Shown: one piece after another, positions 49,701 through 62,204 of the stretch | How positions within the stretch are numbered: position 1 is the first letter of the stretch | How the letters are laid out: each line of letters opens with the position of its first letter | Made by a program: the position numbers and the translations under genes | DNA from: Agroathelia rolfsii | Lineage: Eukaryota; Basidiomycota; Agaricomycetes; Amylocorticiales; Amylocorticiaceae | Length of the DNA: 64,000 nucleotides | Direction: 5' to 3' | NCBI GenBank assembly: GCA_018343915.1 | Contig: JABRWF010000008.1 | Location: forward strand, 1,922,001-1,986,000 | Notes under the pieces: generated by a model | Told to the model about the DNA's origin: nothing | The model's database searches: none | Seen by the model: only the letters and a program-made list of their open reading frames with translations

Positions 49701-49857
49701 ACTGTAAGAGATTTACTTCAAACATGTCACCCCATAGCGTAGTTGGGATTGCGTGACTCGCAGTTGAAGATACAGAAACAGTGACCTGCGCGAGGCATGG
49801 ATCGAATATCCAGAAGATCAGGAGCGTACAAAGTGTGCTCAACCAGACGAAATGCAT
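46723..49857 (-). CDS. Secreted GH51 alpha-L-arabinofuranosidase
   Basis: Removes arabinose side chains from plant cell-wall polysaccharides. The start at 49857 gives a signal peptide ([20 protein letters not shown], cut near CLAQ), then [16 protein letters not shown]. Minus-strand exons continue with [76 protein letters not shown] and [20 protein letters not shown]. The acid/base Glu is in LKYVEIGNE, spliced to [20 protein letters not shown]. The nucleophile Glu is in a 39-nt exon (47614-47576) reading [33 protein letters not shown] and a C-terminal beta domain follow. There are at least twelve introns. All key residues are present; I did not fix every border. Confidence 0.88.
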
Positions 49858-51043
49858 GTTATCAAGAGAACGAGTGATGTTACACGAGAGATATAAACAG
49901 GCTAAGGTCGTCGATTCGAAACTGAAGTATTCTAGTACAAAGATAGGCCTATTTATATACATAGGAAAATAGAATAAAAGATAATAAAAAAGTACTTCCA
50001 AGTCCTAATTTTGCACGACTGGAAGGCGGGTGCAGATGGGTGAAATCGTAAATGAGCAATAAAGAAAATCAACGGGTATCGTCACGGGCATAGCACCGTG
50101 CGAGTGTTACAGATCGGCCGATCAGTTACATAAGGCCTTTACAACCATCATTTGCGCATGGTGAGAACTAATGCCTTTTGTATGACAAAAGATGGTTAAA
50201 TATAACGCCATCTTGATACATGCCAGCATCGCATTACAGTTTTTGCATACACCGAATATCTTAGGGTAGCCATGTGGAGGTAATCAGATGACAAGCAGGC
50301 ATCAAAAGCCACGAATTGGTTTAGCTAATTTGGGTGCGGTTGACAAAAAGCAATGAGTCCAGTGGATACTTTCGCGAAGCCGAATATGATATCGTAAGCC
50401 CGTGACTAGACCTCTTCGGCGGAGGGTACATGAATGTACACAAAGAAGTCGAGATGTGACTGTTTCGGATGTATATCGCGAGGATAGCGAGTATCATACT
50501 TGACCGAAAGCAAACTTGCGTATGGCTAGATTAGCCTAGATGTAAGAGGAAAGTGAATACACCGACGAGTCACAACATGTTTGTCTTGCATGCTACGTAC
50601 GGAATACCGTTGATGTTATTAGGGACTTCGGCATGTACTATAAACAGAGCATTGATAGGGCTCCTAACAGATTGGACTGAGGCGGATTGAGACGGATTGA
50701 CTTAATTGAGTGGAGTACAAGTTCAATTGAGTCAATCCGTCTCAATCCGCCTCAATCCGATCCGTTAGGAGCCCTATAGAGCAATCGCCTGAAAAAAAAG
50801 TGCTTGAGCTTGCTAGGCCCAGGGCGGGTGATCCCCATTCCTTAAGTTAATAGTTAGTGGCATTTTCTGTTCACTGATATCAGCCAGTCTACAAACCTAC
50901 TAACATATAATATCACGTTGTAATGATGAGCTATTGAGTATTTGAGAATGAGACATGTCTACGTCATGATAACACAGGCATCATCTCGACACTGTAGCAC
51001 TCTTAGACGCGTAACACTTGCTTGAATCCGTACCATTTGCAAG
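49858..51043. other. Intergenic between divergent genes
   Basis: Holds promoters of the arabinofuranosidase and PAC1-like genes and the palindrome at 50655-50777. Confidence 0.5.
50655..50777. repeat. 123-bp near-perfect palindrome
   Basis: The left arm starts atagggctcctaacag and the right arm ends ctgttaggagccctat-like. The arms are about 55 nt each and differ at only a few positions around a loop of about 10 nt. Inside each arm the 7-mer ggattga is repeated. The flanks agagca before and after (50646 and 50778) could be a target-site duplication. It fits a very small MITE, or a hairpin able to give small RNAs. Confidence 0.85.
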
Positions 51044-52122
51044 ATGGTAGACTGAGCTATTTGATTTGCGTTGCTCGTTTCCCGCTCAATTATCTTTTAG
51101 GATATTATCGATCCGTTAGCCGATTCTGCCCCGCCCCGATACGCCCTAGAGTCTGATGATGAAGAGGACGAATACAATCCGTTGCCTCACGCAGGAAGTG
51201 ACAACGCTTTACCCACCGAAATCAATGTCATGATTCAAGGAAATATCGAAAAGCAGAAGCCCCTTCTAGTTGGATCTGGGGATACTGCAAAGTACTGGGC
51301 TCGGGGATCTCAACTTGGAGAACAGACAGCTGGGGTCTATGTTAATAAGGTTCAGGTAGGTAAAAGTTTTGCTTATATCTGTCACCATATTATCTTGAAT
51401 CAAATTGAAATTTGTCAAGGTCGGACTTGTTTTCAGCCCTACCTGGGCACACGCAACAGTAATCATATCCGAAGTTACAACACGATTGCCTTTATGGGCG
51501 ATGTATAAATATGCGGAGTACGTGGGGCAAGAGTTTCAGCCTACCAGGTATGTAATATTAACACACCCGGATGATCAGAATCAGTGTGATGACAAAGCCA
51601 TAGAATCTCCCTTCTTGACTCTTACGCGGTGCCCGCATATATAACAGATGAGCCACAACCATATCATGAAGCTCCGGTGCGATATCTATCAACACAAGAG
51701 ATCCCTGCTGTAGGTTCCTCTCTGTCGTCTTTGACGCTCAGGGAATTAACTTCTACCTGGAAACTTGGATGAAACAGGATATCATAAAAGCATTTGCACC
51801 ACCCAATCTGGTATCATCCACTGCCGCTGCTTTTGTCTCCTATGCTGCACTTTCTTCCACCCCTGCACTTCTTGTACTTTTGCCTTCGCCTCACATTTCC
51901 TCTCCGGCTCCTCGCACACTTGCCCCGTCTTCTTTCACTCATCTTTCCGAAGATCCTGTACATTGGTCCAAGGATATCATCAACCCCGCACAAACCGCTC
52001 TTTTCGACTTTTTGAAAGTTGATTCCGTACCAGAATGGCAGGCAGATAAAATCAAGACGCAGACCAGTGGGGATCGTAAGATCGGTAGAAGTGAGATTGG
52101 CGAGGGAGGCATGTACATTTGA
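51044..52122 (+). CDS. PAC1-like proteasome assembly chaperone
   Basis: Assists assembly of the 20S alpha ring, together with a PAC2 partner. Exons 51044-51046 (the ATG alone), 51101-51355, 51420-51547, 51604-51709 and 51778-52122 join in phase to 278 residues. The N-terminus is DIIDPLADSAPPRYALESDD, with an acidic stretch; the core contains KYWARGSQLGEQTAGVYVNK, VGLVFSPTWAHATVIISEVT and RLPLWAMYKYAEYV; then come DSYAVPAYITDEPQPYHEAP and FAPPNLVSSTAAAFVSYAAL, and the end reads EIGEGGMYI. I assign PAC1 from the overall pattern of basidiomycete homologues as I remember it, so the family call is moderate. The start codon forming its own exon rests on a good donor (gtagac) and a 54-nt intron. Confidence 0.65.
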
Positions 52123-52651
52123 GGCATGAAGCCCCATACTGACTGAATATTTGAAAGACTTCTATGCGTGTATAATAGGTATATATATGGAATTTGCATA
52201 CGTGTATGCCTCGCCGAGGCGGGTAGGCCGTCCGACCTCAGCATACTCAATGTGGCTATGGTATAACTTTACTCATTCTGTGCTTGTCTATAACCCAAGC
52301 TATGCAACATTACTGGAAACTGTTTCTCAGATATAATGGAGCTTGATCTTTGTATCCGGAATGAGGGATGTGTGGTAGGAATATCAAACTATGATGTAGA
52401 ATAGGAATCATATATGACCCGGAACAGATGTTCACGTAGGCCCGACGTCATGAAAAACACTGGAAACAAAGCATCCAGATGAAAATAGAGCTTGCGGAAA
52501 GCATGGACCCAACATGATGCAAGAGATTTGGCCAGAGAGTGTAACATATTTCCCGATGCATATGCTGAAGTCTCGGCGGCAGTGCCGCGGTACTCAACTT
52601 GTAGTTACTCAAAGTGAAGTCACGGTCAAAGAATGGCCTAATATTTATATC

Positions 52652-52785
52652 GGAGTTCCTCCGCTGAACCAACGTTTTCCGAAAAACCTCGCAACCGCGA
52701 GTTGTGCCATGGAGCGATAGTATGTAGCCACACCCTGGCTCATCCTAAACTGCAGTGTGTGACCTCTTCCACTAGGCATAGAACC
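52652..52785 (+). repeat. Dispersed repeat, copy 2
   Basis: Matches 36278-36420 in order (gagttcctccg, ttccgaaaaacctcgcaac, ctggctcat, aactgcagtgtgtgacc). Spacing between blocks differs by insertions and deletions. Confidence 0.65.
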
Positions 52786-54283
52786 TCCCACTGCCTTGAA
52801 TACACGTACTTTGCTCCCTTTGGCCATTTCCATTTCCCTTCTGTCAAATATGGAACATTTATACGTACATACTTCTGGGTTCACCTATATTTATTTCCCT
52901 CACCTCCAACTTTTGTAAATATTGCTCATATTTCTTGCTCTTCTCTTCCATCTTCCACCCTTTATTACCTACTCGGATCTAGAACCTGTTACCGCAACTT
53001 AGACGCTGGCACCACAACCTGCCGCACGCACAATACCTATATGACACAGCACCTACCACACCTAGCTACACCCCTCTCACTTTAGTCACCTACCACTGCA
53101 TTTCCTGCTCAGAGCCAGGACTCTCCTCTGGACTCCTGTTTGCCTTGGTAGCTGTTGGAATAAATGGGATGAGAAAATGACTTGTATATTCGGTAGATAA
53201 AATGTATCGGTTTTATACATATACGTTAATTGTGAGACATAAGACAAAAGACTAAAAAAGATACAAAAGGAATAATTGTTCTGACGCATACAAAAGTACA
53301 TACTATATTCGTAGCTGTGTATTGTCCTTATTATCCAACAGTAGCATGTCTATAGAAACTAAAATAAATTAATCAAAAAAAGTGAAGTCACGGTACTTTG
53401 AGTTGCCACATCTGCCACACCCATGGTGGCAGTGTTGTCGGAGCTCTAATACTACGGAACTTACAGCAGCGATTTCAAGTTCTGGATATTCCCTCATGAA
53501 AATCACTTTTGCCTACTGAACAACAAATGCATAAAATTTATACTTCTGAAAAAAACTAACATGACAGCATAACTACTATCGCACTTTAATATTTGCGGCT
53601 CAAGTCTAGTAAATTACGTGTGCTTCACAGGATCGAACAGCTTCCGGCGTTCTCGAGCGCGAAAAATCGTAATCTGCCTCCAGGAGACTATAAACGACAG
53701 ACTTTTGGTGTTAACAGGCAGCCTGCTTCGGTACCCATCCATATATGAACCTATACATCCCTACCGTTTTGATTTGATCGCTGGTACTGTCGTAACAATC
53801 CACTGCCAATCGTTTTGAAAGCTCAGCGGCTCAAGGCACACGATAACACGCCCACTAAAAGCATTCTGCTCTTGTGATGGCCGGTTATCTCACTCCAAAT
53901 GGTGTCATTATGACTTCAGTGACTCGATTAGATTCAAACAGAACAGACAAACTGACCTTGGACTCCGAGTCAAAACGGTCAAACATTCAAGTTGTGGTGG
54001 ACCCGCGGACTTCGAACGGAATGAATGGTGAAGAGAGCCTGGTCCAGAAATTGACACCTTTGCCATGGGATCTAACTAGATGGTATTAATTCTACTATAC
54101 TAGTTTGCATAGAACTCTAAGCTAATTCTAGATTGTAATCCATGTAGTGTTAGAAATATTCGACCTACACCCGTTGATTCTTGGGATGCTGTGCACATTG
54201 CTTTATTTTTTAAAAATTGGTTACAGATTGATGCTGTGAGCCCCTGAGTTCCATGTGGTAGGTTAGGGGTGACCCAGTACGTG

Positions 54284-54311
54284 AAAAAAAAAAAAAAAAA
54301 AAAAAAAAAAA
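54284..54311 (+). repeat. A28 homopolymer
   Basis: Twenty-eight consecutive A residues. It could be the tail of an old retroposed sequence or slippage; no flanking duplication was found. Confidence 0.9.
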
Positions 54312-54879
54312 CACGGCTCGTCCTGACTTGAGGAGCCTGAGGCCGGGTGGATGCATGTTTGTAGACATCAATGGCCAAATTTTGGAGCACTTACAAGGAT
54401 TCAAAGTTGCTGGAGCATCGCAATGAACCGTGGCTGAGTGTCTGCATGTCCGAGCCGTGTGCTGGCCAGCCAGCCTGAGGCTGACGAAGGGGTAGCTGTG
54501 GCGAACAAGTAACGGAAGTAAGTGGTTGTCGGAAGCAATGCAAACTTGTTTGCCACTCGATAACGGCGACTTGGGAGATACTACTAGTATGATACGGATA
54601 CGGCTCATTCTCCGAAACATAATGCTTGTGCCCTCCAGGTGTAATTCACCAATCATTATGAAGAACGAGGAAACACTCGCCTCGAGAACATCCAGAGAAA
54701 TACTGGCTGACTACGCATGTTAGTGTCCGCCTCATCCGATCCATATATCTTCTGGTCAGCCGCATGTCAGCAGCGTCATCCATACTGGTAGCTCAGCCGC
54801 CATCCTCGAGGCATATATACATGGACTTGCACGCTGGCTCATTCCCCATCGTATTCCCCAACTTGATCATCCACTCACA

Positions 54880-57567
54880 ATGGCGACCTTCGACTACCCT
54901 TCCCAAGTCCTCCCCCTGCCTCCGCCTTCTGCCTATATCCCTCGCACCTCCTCCCGCCATCACACATCTGCCAATCTCATGGTCCTCTCTTCCACCCAGA
55001 CAGTCGATCATCCACCTTTCCTCAATCATGTGGACTCCAAGACCATCCCGGTGTGGCAGAGCCGTGACGCTGATCCTACGCCACGGCTGACGACCATCGA
55101 CATGAACGCTCCCCGCCAGCTGGTACCGTCGCTGGCAGGTGTGGCCATCATGCAGCCGCCCAAGGCGGTGCTTGCCCCGGCTGCTGGAATCGATGGATCA
55201 TTCCCAATCAAGAGGGAACGGGTGAGGCATAGTACAGCACTTGGTAACGAGAACAGGATGTCGGAATATCAAGAGCGCCACAAGAACACGACACCAAAGA
55301 TGAATATGAAGACCGTTCCAACAGCTGGTGCGTTGCTTGAAACTTCCAACCTTACCTATCATCTGACTTGGAGTTTTTTTTATCTAGCGTCATCATTGCC
55401 GCTGGGCATTGTTTTGACTGATCATAAGCCAGGACTTGCTCAGAATGCACAACCAAAGTCAAATGAAGGTCATGCGCTCACTACCGTGGCTGATGATGCT
55501 GCAATAAGAGGTGAAGATCGTTGCAAGGATCAACTTGGCTTTTCCCGTTCTTTCAAAATCTGATACCATTTCCTCAGTTGCATCGCATTCGCTTGGTGAT
55601 GCTCCTATCGATGCCGAGCCCATCGACGAAGCATCATCTACGCCGAAGGTCATTGGAGTAGCGCTTTCCTTGGAAACTGCTGGCGATGACGGTTGCAAGA
55701 ACATCTGTATGTTTTCTCCCATCAATATTATTCGTATTGAAATCCATTCAGCCACTTCCACAGCACTTGTCGATGCACCCATCGAACAGAATGCAGCCCT
55801 TGATACTACAAGAGAAACCATCACATCTATTAATGCCGGCGTTGGGTGCATCGAAGATAAAGTCAGCCAATTGAGTACGCAGACAGGTGCAGCCGCTGAT
55901 GTGATAAACACTCAGGAAACCGACGAGTTTGTGCCACCTTCTACGGCCCTCTCTCACTCAGTAATCGATCTTAAGGAAGCGATCAAGCTGGTCGCAAGCA
56001 AGTCGTGGGAAATGAAACTCGTGGACGATTACATGAAGTAAGCTCATCTACCAATGTCGAATACCTCACGATCTAACGAATCATGATAGGGATGAAGACA
56101 TTCCCGAACCTGATAAGCACACAGTAGAGGAACTGGGTGTCGCATCTCTACTCACTTCTAAGGGCGCTGGTGATTTTCCCGTCGTAACTGACATCGCTCT
56201 CAGCGTGCCACTCGACGCTGCAGCCATGGACTCTCAGACCACCCCGGCGCCTCTCAAGCCTCATGAAACCCAGACCCACAACACCCGCGATGTCAAGACA
56301 TGGCAGCCATCGTACTGCAGGGCTGGCCCTCGCCCTGGTCCTGGTCCATCACACGCTCCTCCTCCCCGTCGTCGACATGATCACAGGCGAATTATGCAAG
56401 AAATGATGGAAGCAATGGAGAAAGCTGGCCTGGAGGAGCAGCGACGAGCCGAAGAAGCAGCACGACAAGCGGCTGCTGCTGCGGCAGCACGTAAGCCCAC
56501 GTTGAGGAAGTGGGTTCGATCGGTTCTCGAGTTTATCAAGGGTCTTTTACAGCCGGCCAGGCATGAACCTTCAAAATCTGAGATCATTTCCAACGCTGGG
56601 GAGGAGTCAAAGTCGTCACTGAAGGAGCCTGAGTCGGAGAAGCCAGCTCCGAAGCCAGCTACCCTGTGTGTATCCTTCTATCTTCTCTCAAAGCTCGGGA
56701 TCTCTCTAACACTTCTGTAGTGTTGTACCAATGATCAAACTCACTGTATGTAAATATCGCTCCAAGCCACTCCTCAAGTGCAACCAGCGCCTACTTCATC
56801 CCACCTGGCTCACCCAACCGGAACGGCAGCGCCTTACCATACTGATACGCGACGGCGTCAGTCGGTGTCAGGCGACTCGTGATGTGCTGCTGGTTCGCAA
56901 TCTCGGAGCTCACGCCCCCAAGCCACTCAACGATCTCGGACATATCTCTGAGCCCGAGACAGACGGGGACGCGGTGCTGGAAAACCTTGTCGGCGACACT
57001 CATATATCTTTGCCCATCGACAGCAACCCTTCGCCTCTGCCTCCATTAGAAAGCAGCAAATCTTCATCTCCGGAGGCCCACAGCAGTTCATCGACTCTTG
57101 ACCATCATGCCCCTCAAATTAAGCGCGACGGACGTCTGCTTCACCCCACCTGGTTGACGCGGGCAGAACGGTGCAGTGTGGCTGAGAGCACCGAACAAGG
57201 ACTTACTCGGCGCCATGCGACGCGAGAACTGCTGAAGGCACGGGGTCAGAGGGCCGCCAGAGCGGAGTCACTTGACGGGATGAAAGATATCGGCAACATC
57301 GATACGGATACGGACGCATCATCAAAGGACATGGGCGACATCTCTTCCAGCTGCTCTGAACCTGATAGCGGTGCCTTTTCGTCGGATGAGGCTCCTCAAT
57401 CTGATGCTGTTGCGATCGAACCGTCTCCTACCCCTGACGCAGTCGCAACTCCCATGGAGCACTCTGATACAACCGAGCTGAAGACGATGTGGATGAGGAT
57501 GCCGAACAAGGTGCACACGCTGTTCTCGCTTTGCTCTGCGGGATGGCGTCGCGCTGGTGGTGCGTGA
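54880..57567 (+). CDS. Unknown 788-residue protein with duplicated HPTWLT motif
   Basis: Exons 54880-55327, 55388-55510, 55578-55706, 55752-56037, 56090-56665, 56721-56745 and 56788-57567 join in phase, so the gene looks intact. The first 400 residues are Pro/Ser/Thr/Ala-rich and probably disordered. About residues 430-480 form a charged helix with an Ala run (RRAEEAARQAAAAAAARKPT) and an amphipathic segment (LRKWVRSVLEFIKGLLQPAR). Residues about 530-570 and 645-685 are two copies of one motif: RLLHPTWLT, three residues, ER, then G(V/L)(S/T)RxxATR(D/E)xLxxR. The C-terminal part is acidic. There is no signal peptide or TM helix, and I do not recognise the family. Basic and helical segments next to acidic ones would suit a DNA- or protein-binding role, but that is speculation. 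Confidence 0.72.
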
Positions 57568-58598
57568 GTGGGACGGCGACATTTTGGGTAAGCGGGGGAC
57601 GAAGCCGGAACACAGCGAGAGCCTTCGTAGGATTGAGAGACTGCCGCCTGAACTGGCCATTCAGGCAGCAGTGTCGCAATTCTACGACGCTCGGCAACTA
57701 CGAGTGCAATCCCTTGGGCCATCGGGATTGCGCTCGTGGCTATCGAGCACTCGCGGGATCCGATGGCTGCCGTTTGGGTTGGCCACCTGAACTGTAGCTA
57801 TCGGGTCTTGCGATGCTCGGTATGCATGAGCATGATTCTGACGGCCATCAGGATTACGCTCATGCGTATTGTGCCCTCTCGTTTCTGGCGGACGACTCTG
57901 CGACCCAAAGTGGAAGCCTGAACATGGAAATGCATGGATAGACGACTTCATTCAAAGAAACAATCGAGACAATCGCTAGCCTAGGACCCGACTTTGTAAT
58001 ACCGCGCAACTCATCTTAATCGGAGCTCGAGTCCACCTCTGGCGAATCTTTCCTCACGCGTATGACCCAGATTCCATCTTCTTACTTAATCAATCACGCC
58101 CTTCTAGACTATGATCTATTCCTAATATCCTATTCTTTGTATCACCTATCTTTCAGCCTCTCCAACCAGTCTTCCAATCATATTCACGCTCCGTGGGTGC
58201 AACCATTTTTGCGAAACCGTCTCCGCTTCCGATCGTCCATTCCATGATTCGCCCAAATTCCTTGTATCACCATCCTCGGACCTCTGTATGCCTTCTTCGC
58301 ACCCTTCAACCTCCCGCAAGCAAGTCCTCACCATCCTCCGCGATCCTACCATAATTACACGGTATCATGGTTACATAATTCCTTTTCTTTTTAACTCTCG
58401 ATTAATTCCTTTCTCTTGTTTTCTTCAATCTCTTTCCTTCTCTACCTGGTCTCTTCATTCTCCAGTGTCATCTCTCGTCGTTTTTTTTCGGTAATCCCAT
58501 GTTATAAATAACTTATCATATCTTGTATCTTGGTATTTGTGAATGAATATAAAACACATGAAATCTTCTGTTTGAGAAAAGGACTGTAGCCTCCTCAT
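57568..58598. other. Intergenic, GC-rich left part
   Basis: The left 350 nt contain the tandem duplication at 57690-57890; the right part (58060-58500) is pyrimidine-rich. No gene is supported. Confidence 0.45.
57690..57890 (+). repeat. Diverged tandem duplication, about 125-bp step
   Basis: GAcGCTCGG ... GGCCATCgGGATTgCGCTCg near 57691-57733 returns as GAtGCTCGG ... GGCCATCaGGATTaCGCTCa near 57812-57860. Most differences are transitions, with G in the first copy and A in the second. Confidence 0.6.
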
Positions 58599-61165
58599 CT
58601 ATATAACGGCTCTAGGTACAGAAAACCGCTGCTGCAATATGATGAAGCTCAAGATACATAATAACACTCTTGCTCTTTTGTCTAGTCCACCATCGACTGG
58701 AACATCTGGCGATGACCCCAGATAATTTTCCAGCAAACCACCTATAAATGTCCAGTCTGCCCAACCAAGCTGCTCCACGGCCTCTTGCGTCACTCGCTCT
58801 TTTATCATCGTCTGCAGAGGGGTATACGCAGTCTCTGAAGAGGAAGACGGGGAAGGTGCAGCAATGGGCACGTTGTACTGGGACTTCTTGCGCTTATAGA
58901 GCTCCTCCGTCACGAACGGCTTCACAGCCTCGCGCAAGACCCATTTCTCGGTGAAAGCCCATTTTCGAGGTGCAGCGTCTGAATCGGAAGGCTGAAGTTG
59001 CGGCTTGAGCTTAATTGATCTGTGTAAAGGGACGTGATTAGACGACTCGATGCATATAAATACGTTGTGATCATCACATTGACGTACGGAGGTAGAGTAT
59101 TGGCATATTCGCTCAGCTTATGATCGAGGAATGGAGGCCGGCTCTCGATTGAGTTTGCCATCTCCGCTCGTTCGCCGACATAATTCAGGATACCGTTGGA
59201 TAACATAGTGTTCGCAATTGTATACTGTTGGTGATATTAACAATGATATCAGGAGACCAGTGAGCGAAAAACAGCGTACCTGTGCGACTTGCAGAGGATG
59301 CCATTTGCCCGAAATAGCCTTCTCCCTAACCTGAGGAGGGAAACCCTCCGCGACTGTCTTGGCATGGTTGGGCGCACCATATTTGTCCAAGGCCTTGGCA
59401 GGAAAGATGGAGGCAGGCGCACCGGTCGTGGCAAACACGCGATGAGTGCTTATGCCGCCAAGCATGGCCCGCGCCTCCGGTACGTCAGAAAATGACATAT
59501 CGCTGATAGATATGTGATCCTGCGGTGTAGGAATGCTTTCGGCAAACTTTAAGATGCCAAGGCGCTCCGCATCTGAAGGTAATGAAAAGCCTAGGTTGAC
59601 CGAGGCGAGGTCTTGGGCACGTAGGTAGTCTAAGAGTAGGTAGGAATAGCCCGCAAAGACCTCGTCAGCACCTTCTCCTGTTAGGATGACCTATGTATGA
59701 GTGTTTAGTAAGATAATGTGACATGCACAGGCTGTTTTTTTGGACCTTGTATCCTTTTTTTCGGACCAGCTCGGACAGGATGATTTTTCCACATCCATGC
59801 AAGGTGAAAACAGGCTGTTCTGCGTGAATCACTGACTACAGGTGTTAAATGAGACCATTAGGATCCCAAAAAAAAAGTACATATTCTGAAGAGGTTCTCA
59901 CTTTATCAAAATATGCAATCAAATCCTGCTCCTTGGGTTCGACAATGTGCATTTCTGCACCAATATATTCTGCCATTCGTCGAGCATACGGGCCTTCATC
60001 CAGATCCGGTCGGTCTAGATCAATCCGAATGAGACATGATTACTTGCAAACTTTCCTATACTCGCCTGGGAAAGACAATGTAAAGGCCGCCAATTTTGAA
60101 TTCGGATCTTTTTCTTTGAGTAGAGAATTGGCTATTCCAGCTACCGCTGAGCTATCTATTCCACCACTGAGATATACGGCAACTGGAACATCCGATTGGA
60201 GCCGAAGCTTGACAGACTCGACGACTCGCTGTCGAACGCCTTCAATCATTTCTTCCAGTGTCCGTGTCTCGATTACATCAGGCGAAGAATACTCGTGATC
60301 CCAGTAGCGTTGTATGGTGATCTTTCCTGTTCTTCTCACTGTCATCATGTGCGCGGGGGAGAGCTATTAAGTTGTGAGTGGTCACCTTCAAGGTCACCTG
60401 ATCAATGCAATAAGGATCAGGGCACAAACCTTGAAAACACCTTTGAATACAGTACGATCATCGTTGTAATCTCCCATATGCATAACACTCTCAACGTCCC
60501 ATTCTGCCTTCCATCCCATGGGAATCAATGCCTTGATCTCGCTGATGAGAAACAGCCTGCCATCGTATATTGTGTAGTAGAGCGGCTTGACTCCAAACCG
60601 ATCACGGGCAGCAAACAGAAAATCCTTCTTGGAGTCGTAGAGCACGAACGCAAATTCACCGCGCAACTTGGGCAGAAGATTGAGTCCATAGACTTTGTAC
60701 CTTGATAAAAAGAAATAACGTGATGTCATGAGCTAGAACGGTATCATAAGAATTGTGATGAACATACAAATGCACAACGAGTTCCGAATCACAGTTGGTC
60801 TTGAACTGACAGCCCAACGCCTCCAGCTCGGAACGGATCGACGCATAATCGTACAATTCTCCATTGACGACGGCATGAATGCCGTTTTCTTCATCGTGTA
60901 ATGGTTGCTGTCCGCCAGCCAGGTCTAGGATAGACAGGCGAACATGACCGATACCTAGTTGTGTTTCTCAAGAATGAGAATTCTAACCGTTAAAGCACAC
61001 AGCATTTTACTCACCAACACGTCCGTTCTCAGACACGTACGTCCCAGAGGAGTCTGGCCCTCGGTAAGCAATAGTGTTTAGAGCATTCCCAAGTTGGGCA
61101 TTCAGCACATCTCTGGGCTGAGCAGCCTTCTCCTCAATAGCAAAGCAAGCAACGATGCCACACAT
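58599..61165 (-). CDS. Asparagine synthetase (glutamine-hydrolysing), AsnB type
   Basis: Makes asparagine from aspartate, glutamine and ATP. The start at 61165 gives MCGIVACFAI; Cys2 is the glutaminase nucleophile after Met removal. The amidotransferase domain continues with AYRGPDSSGTYVSENGR, GIGHVRLSILDL, VVNGELYDY and KLRGEFAFVLYDSKKDFLFA. The synthetase domain has the PP-loop YLSGGIDSSAVAGIANSL, then AEQPVFTLHGCGKIILSELV, VILTGEGADEVFAGYSYLLL and SIESRPPFLDHKLSEY. Introns are about ten, all short. The CGIVACF start and several insertions differ from yeast Asn1/Asn2 (CGIFA), so this may be a second, AsnB-like enzyme rather than the housekeeping one. It ends VPRAVI at 58599. Confidence 0.9.
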
Positions 61166-62204
61166 GATAATGTACTTGAATGGTGAGAGATTTCAAGATA
61201 TCGGAGCCATCGTTCCAAGCATAAATCCGCCGCTCGAGCATTATTCCGGGCGTATAACGTATAACGGGTAACTATCTATTCGCGAGATCCAGGAATGAAA
61301 CATGTTTTGACGATTTCCATGCCATTTGGTCGTATTTTTCAAGTTGCTCCGTGATTAGCTGGGATCTGATCTTAGGCTGGCCGGAAGCCCGAGGGTTCTC
61401 AGAGTTGACGCCGACATGCTCGGAGTGTTACATATGCGCCGCTATATCGGTGCTTGTAACTTCCAGGCCTTAGTTAGGCATACACTGGCACAACCCGAGG
61501 GTCGGATGTGCATCATGATCAAGCATCAAGATGGCCCTGTAATATTATCGCCGCTGCCATCTGACGATATGAACCAAAATGTCATAGTATCCCACATGAC
61601 CGCCATGATTCATGATCGATGAGAAATGACCAGTGAAGAGATCGATTCAAGGCTTCGTGATTTTCGCATGTACAGGGTGCTTGAGTTTAGCTAAGAAACA
61701 CTGCATGCCAAGTAGGCGCCTTCTGCCCTGATTGAGGCGCTGCTTTCCAATCAACCGCTGAAGTCGGAGTGAAGCTAGGACTCGACAAGAACACCCCATC
61801 TGGACAACGTCAACGGATGATCACCGTCACGGTAATGGTACGATGTCACAGGTATGCTACAACAGCTGCTATAACCATGAGTGACGTAACAAAACCACGT
61901 TTTTCGACCAAACAACCTATATGATTACATGTCCATTCCGCGGGGGAAACCCAAGGAGATAGATATTGATATTCAAGAGGTAAAGACGGACTACAGCACT
62001 ATCACTATACGTAAATGCATTTGAATTTATTCAAGCATCGATGAAGAAGCGTTATCAAAGGGAGACTAGAAGAAACATCTAGTTCGATTGCTTCTAGTAC
62101 ACTACTAGAAGCATGTCATAGAGAGACAAAATTCGCAGACAATACAATATACATGCGTAAATCGTTGAACTGAAAAGTAGCGTTGAACTTGAGGATCAGG
62201 TTCT
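61166..62204. other. Intergenic between asparagine synthetase and P450 genes
   Basis: A 68-codon ORF at 61416-61622 has no known relative. A 10-bp hairpin (gcttctagta-cac-tactagaagc) lies at 62090-62112, beyond the P450 3' end, and could aid transcript termination. Confidence 0.45.

Larger units (their letters stand above)
52123..54879. other. Long intergenic region
   Basis: Short ORFs only, none recognisable. Contains copy 2 of the dispersed repeat, a pyrimidine-rich tract around 52860-53000 and an A28 run at 54284. Confidence 0.45.

Noticed and set aside
54300..54656. 148-codon minus-strand ORF reading through the A28 run as poly-Phe
   Set aside because: The open frame depends on the homopolymer and shows no protein-like conservation that I recognise.
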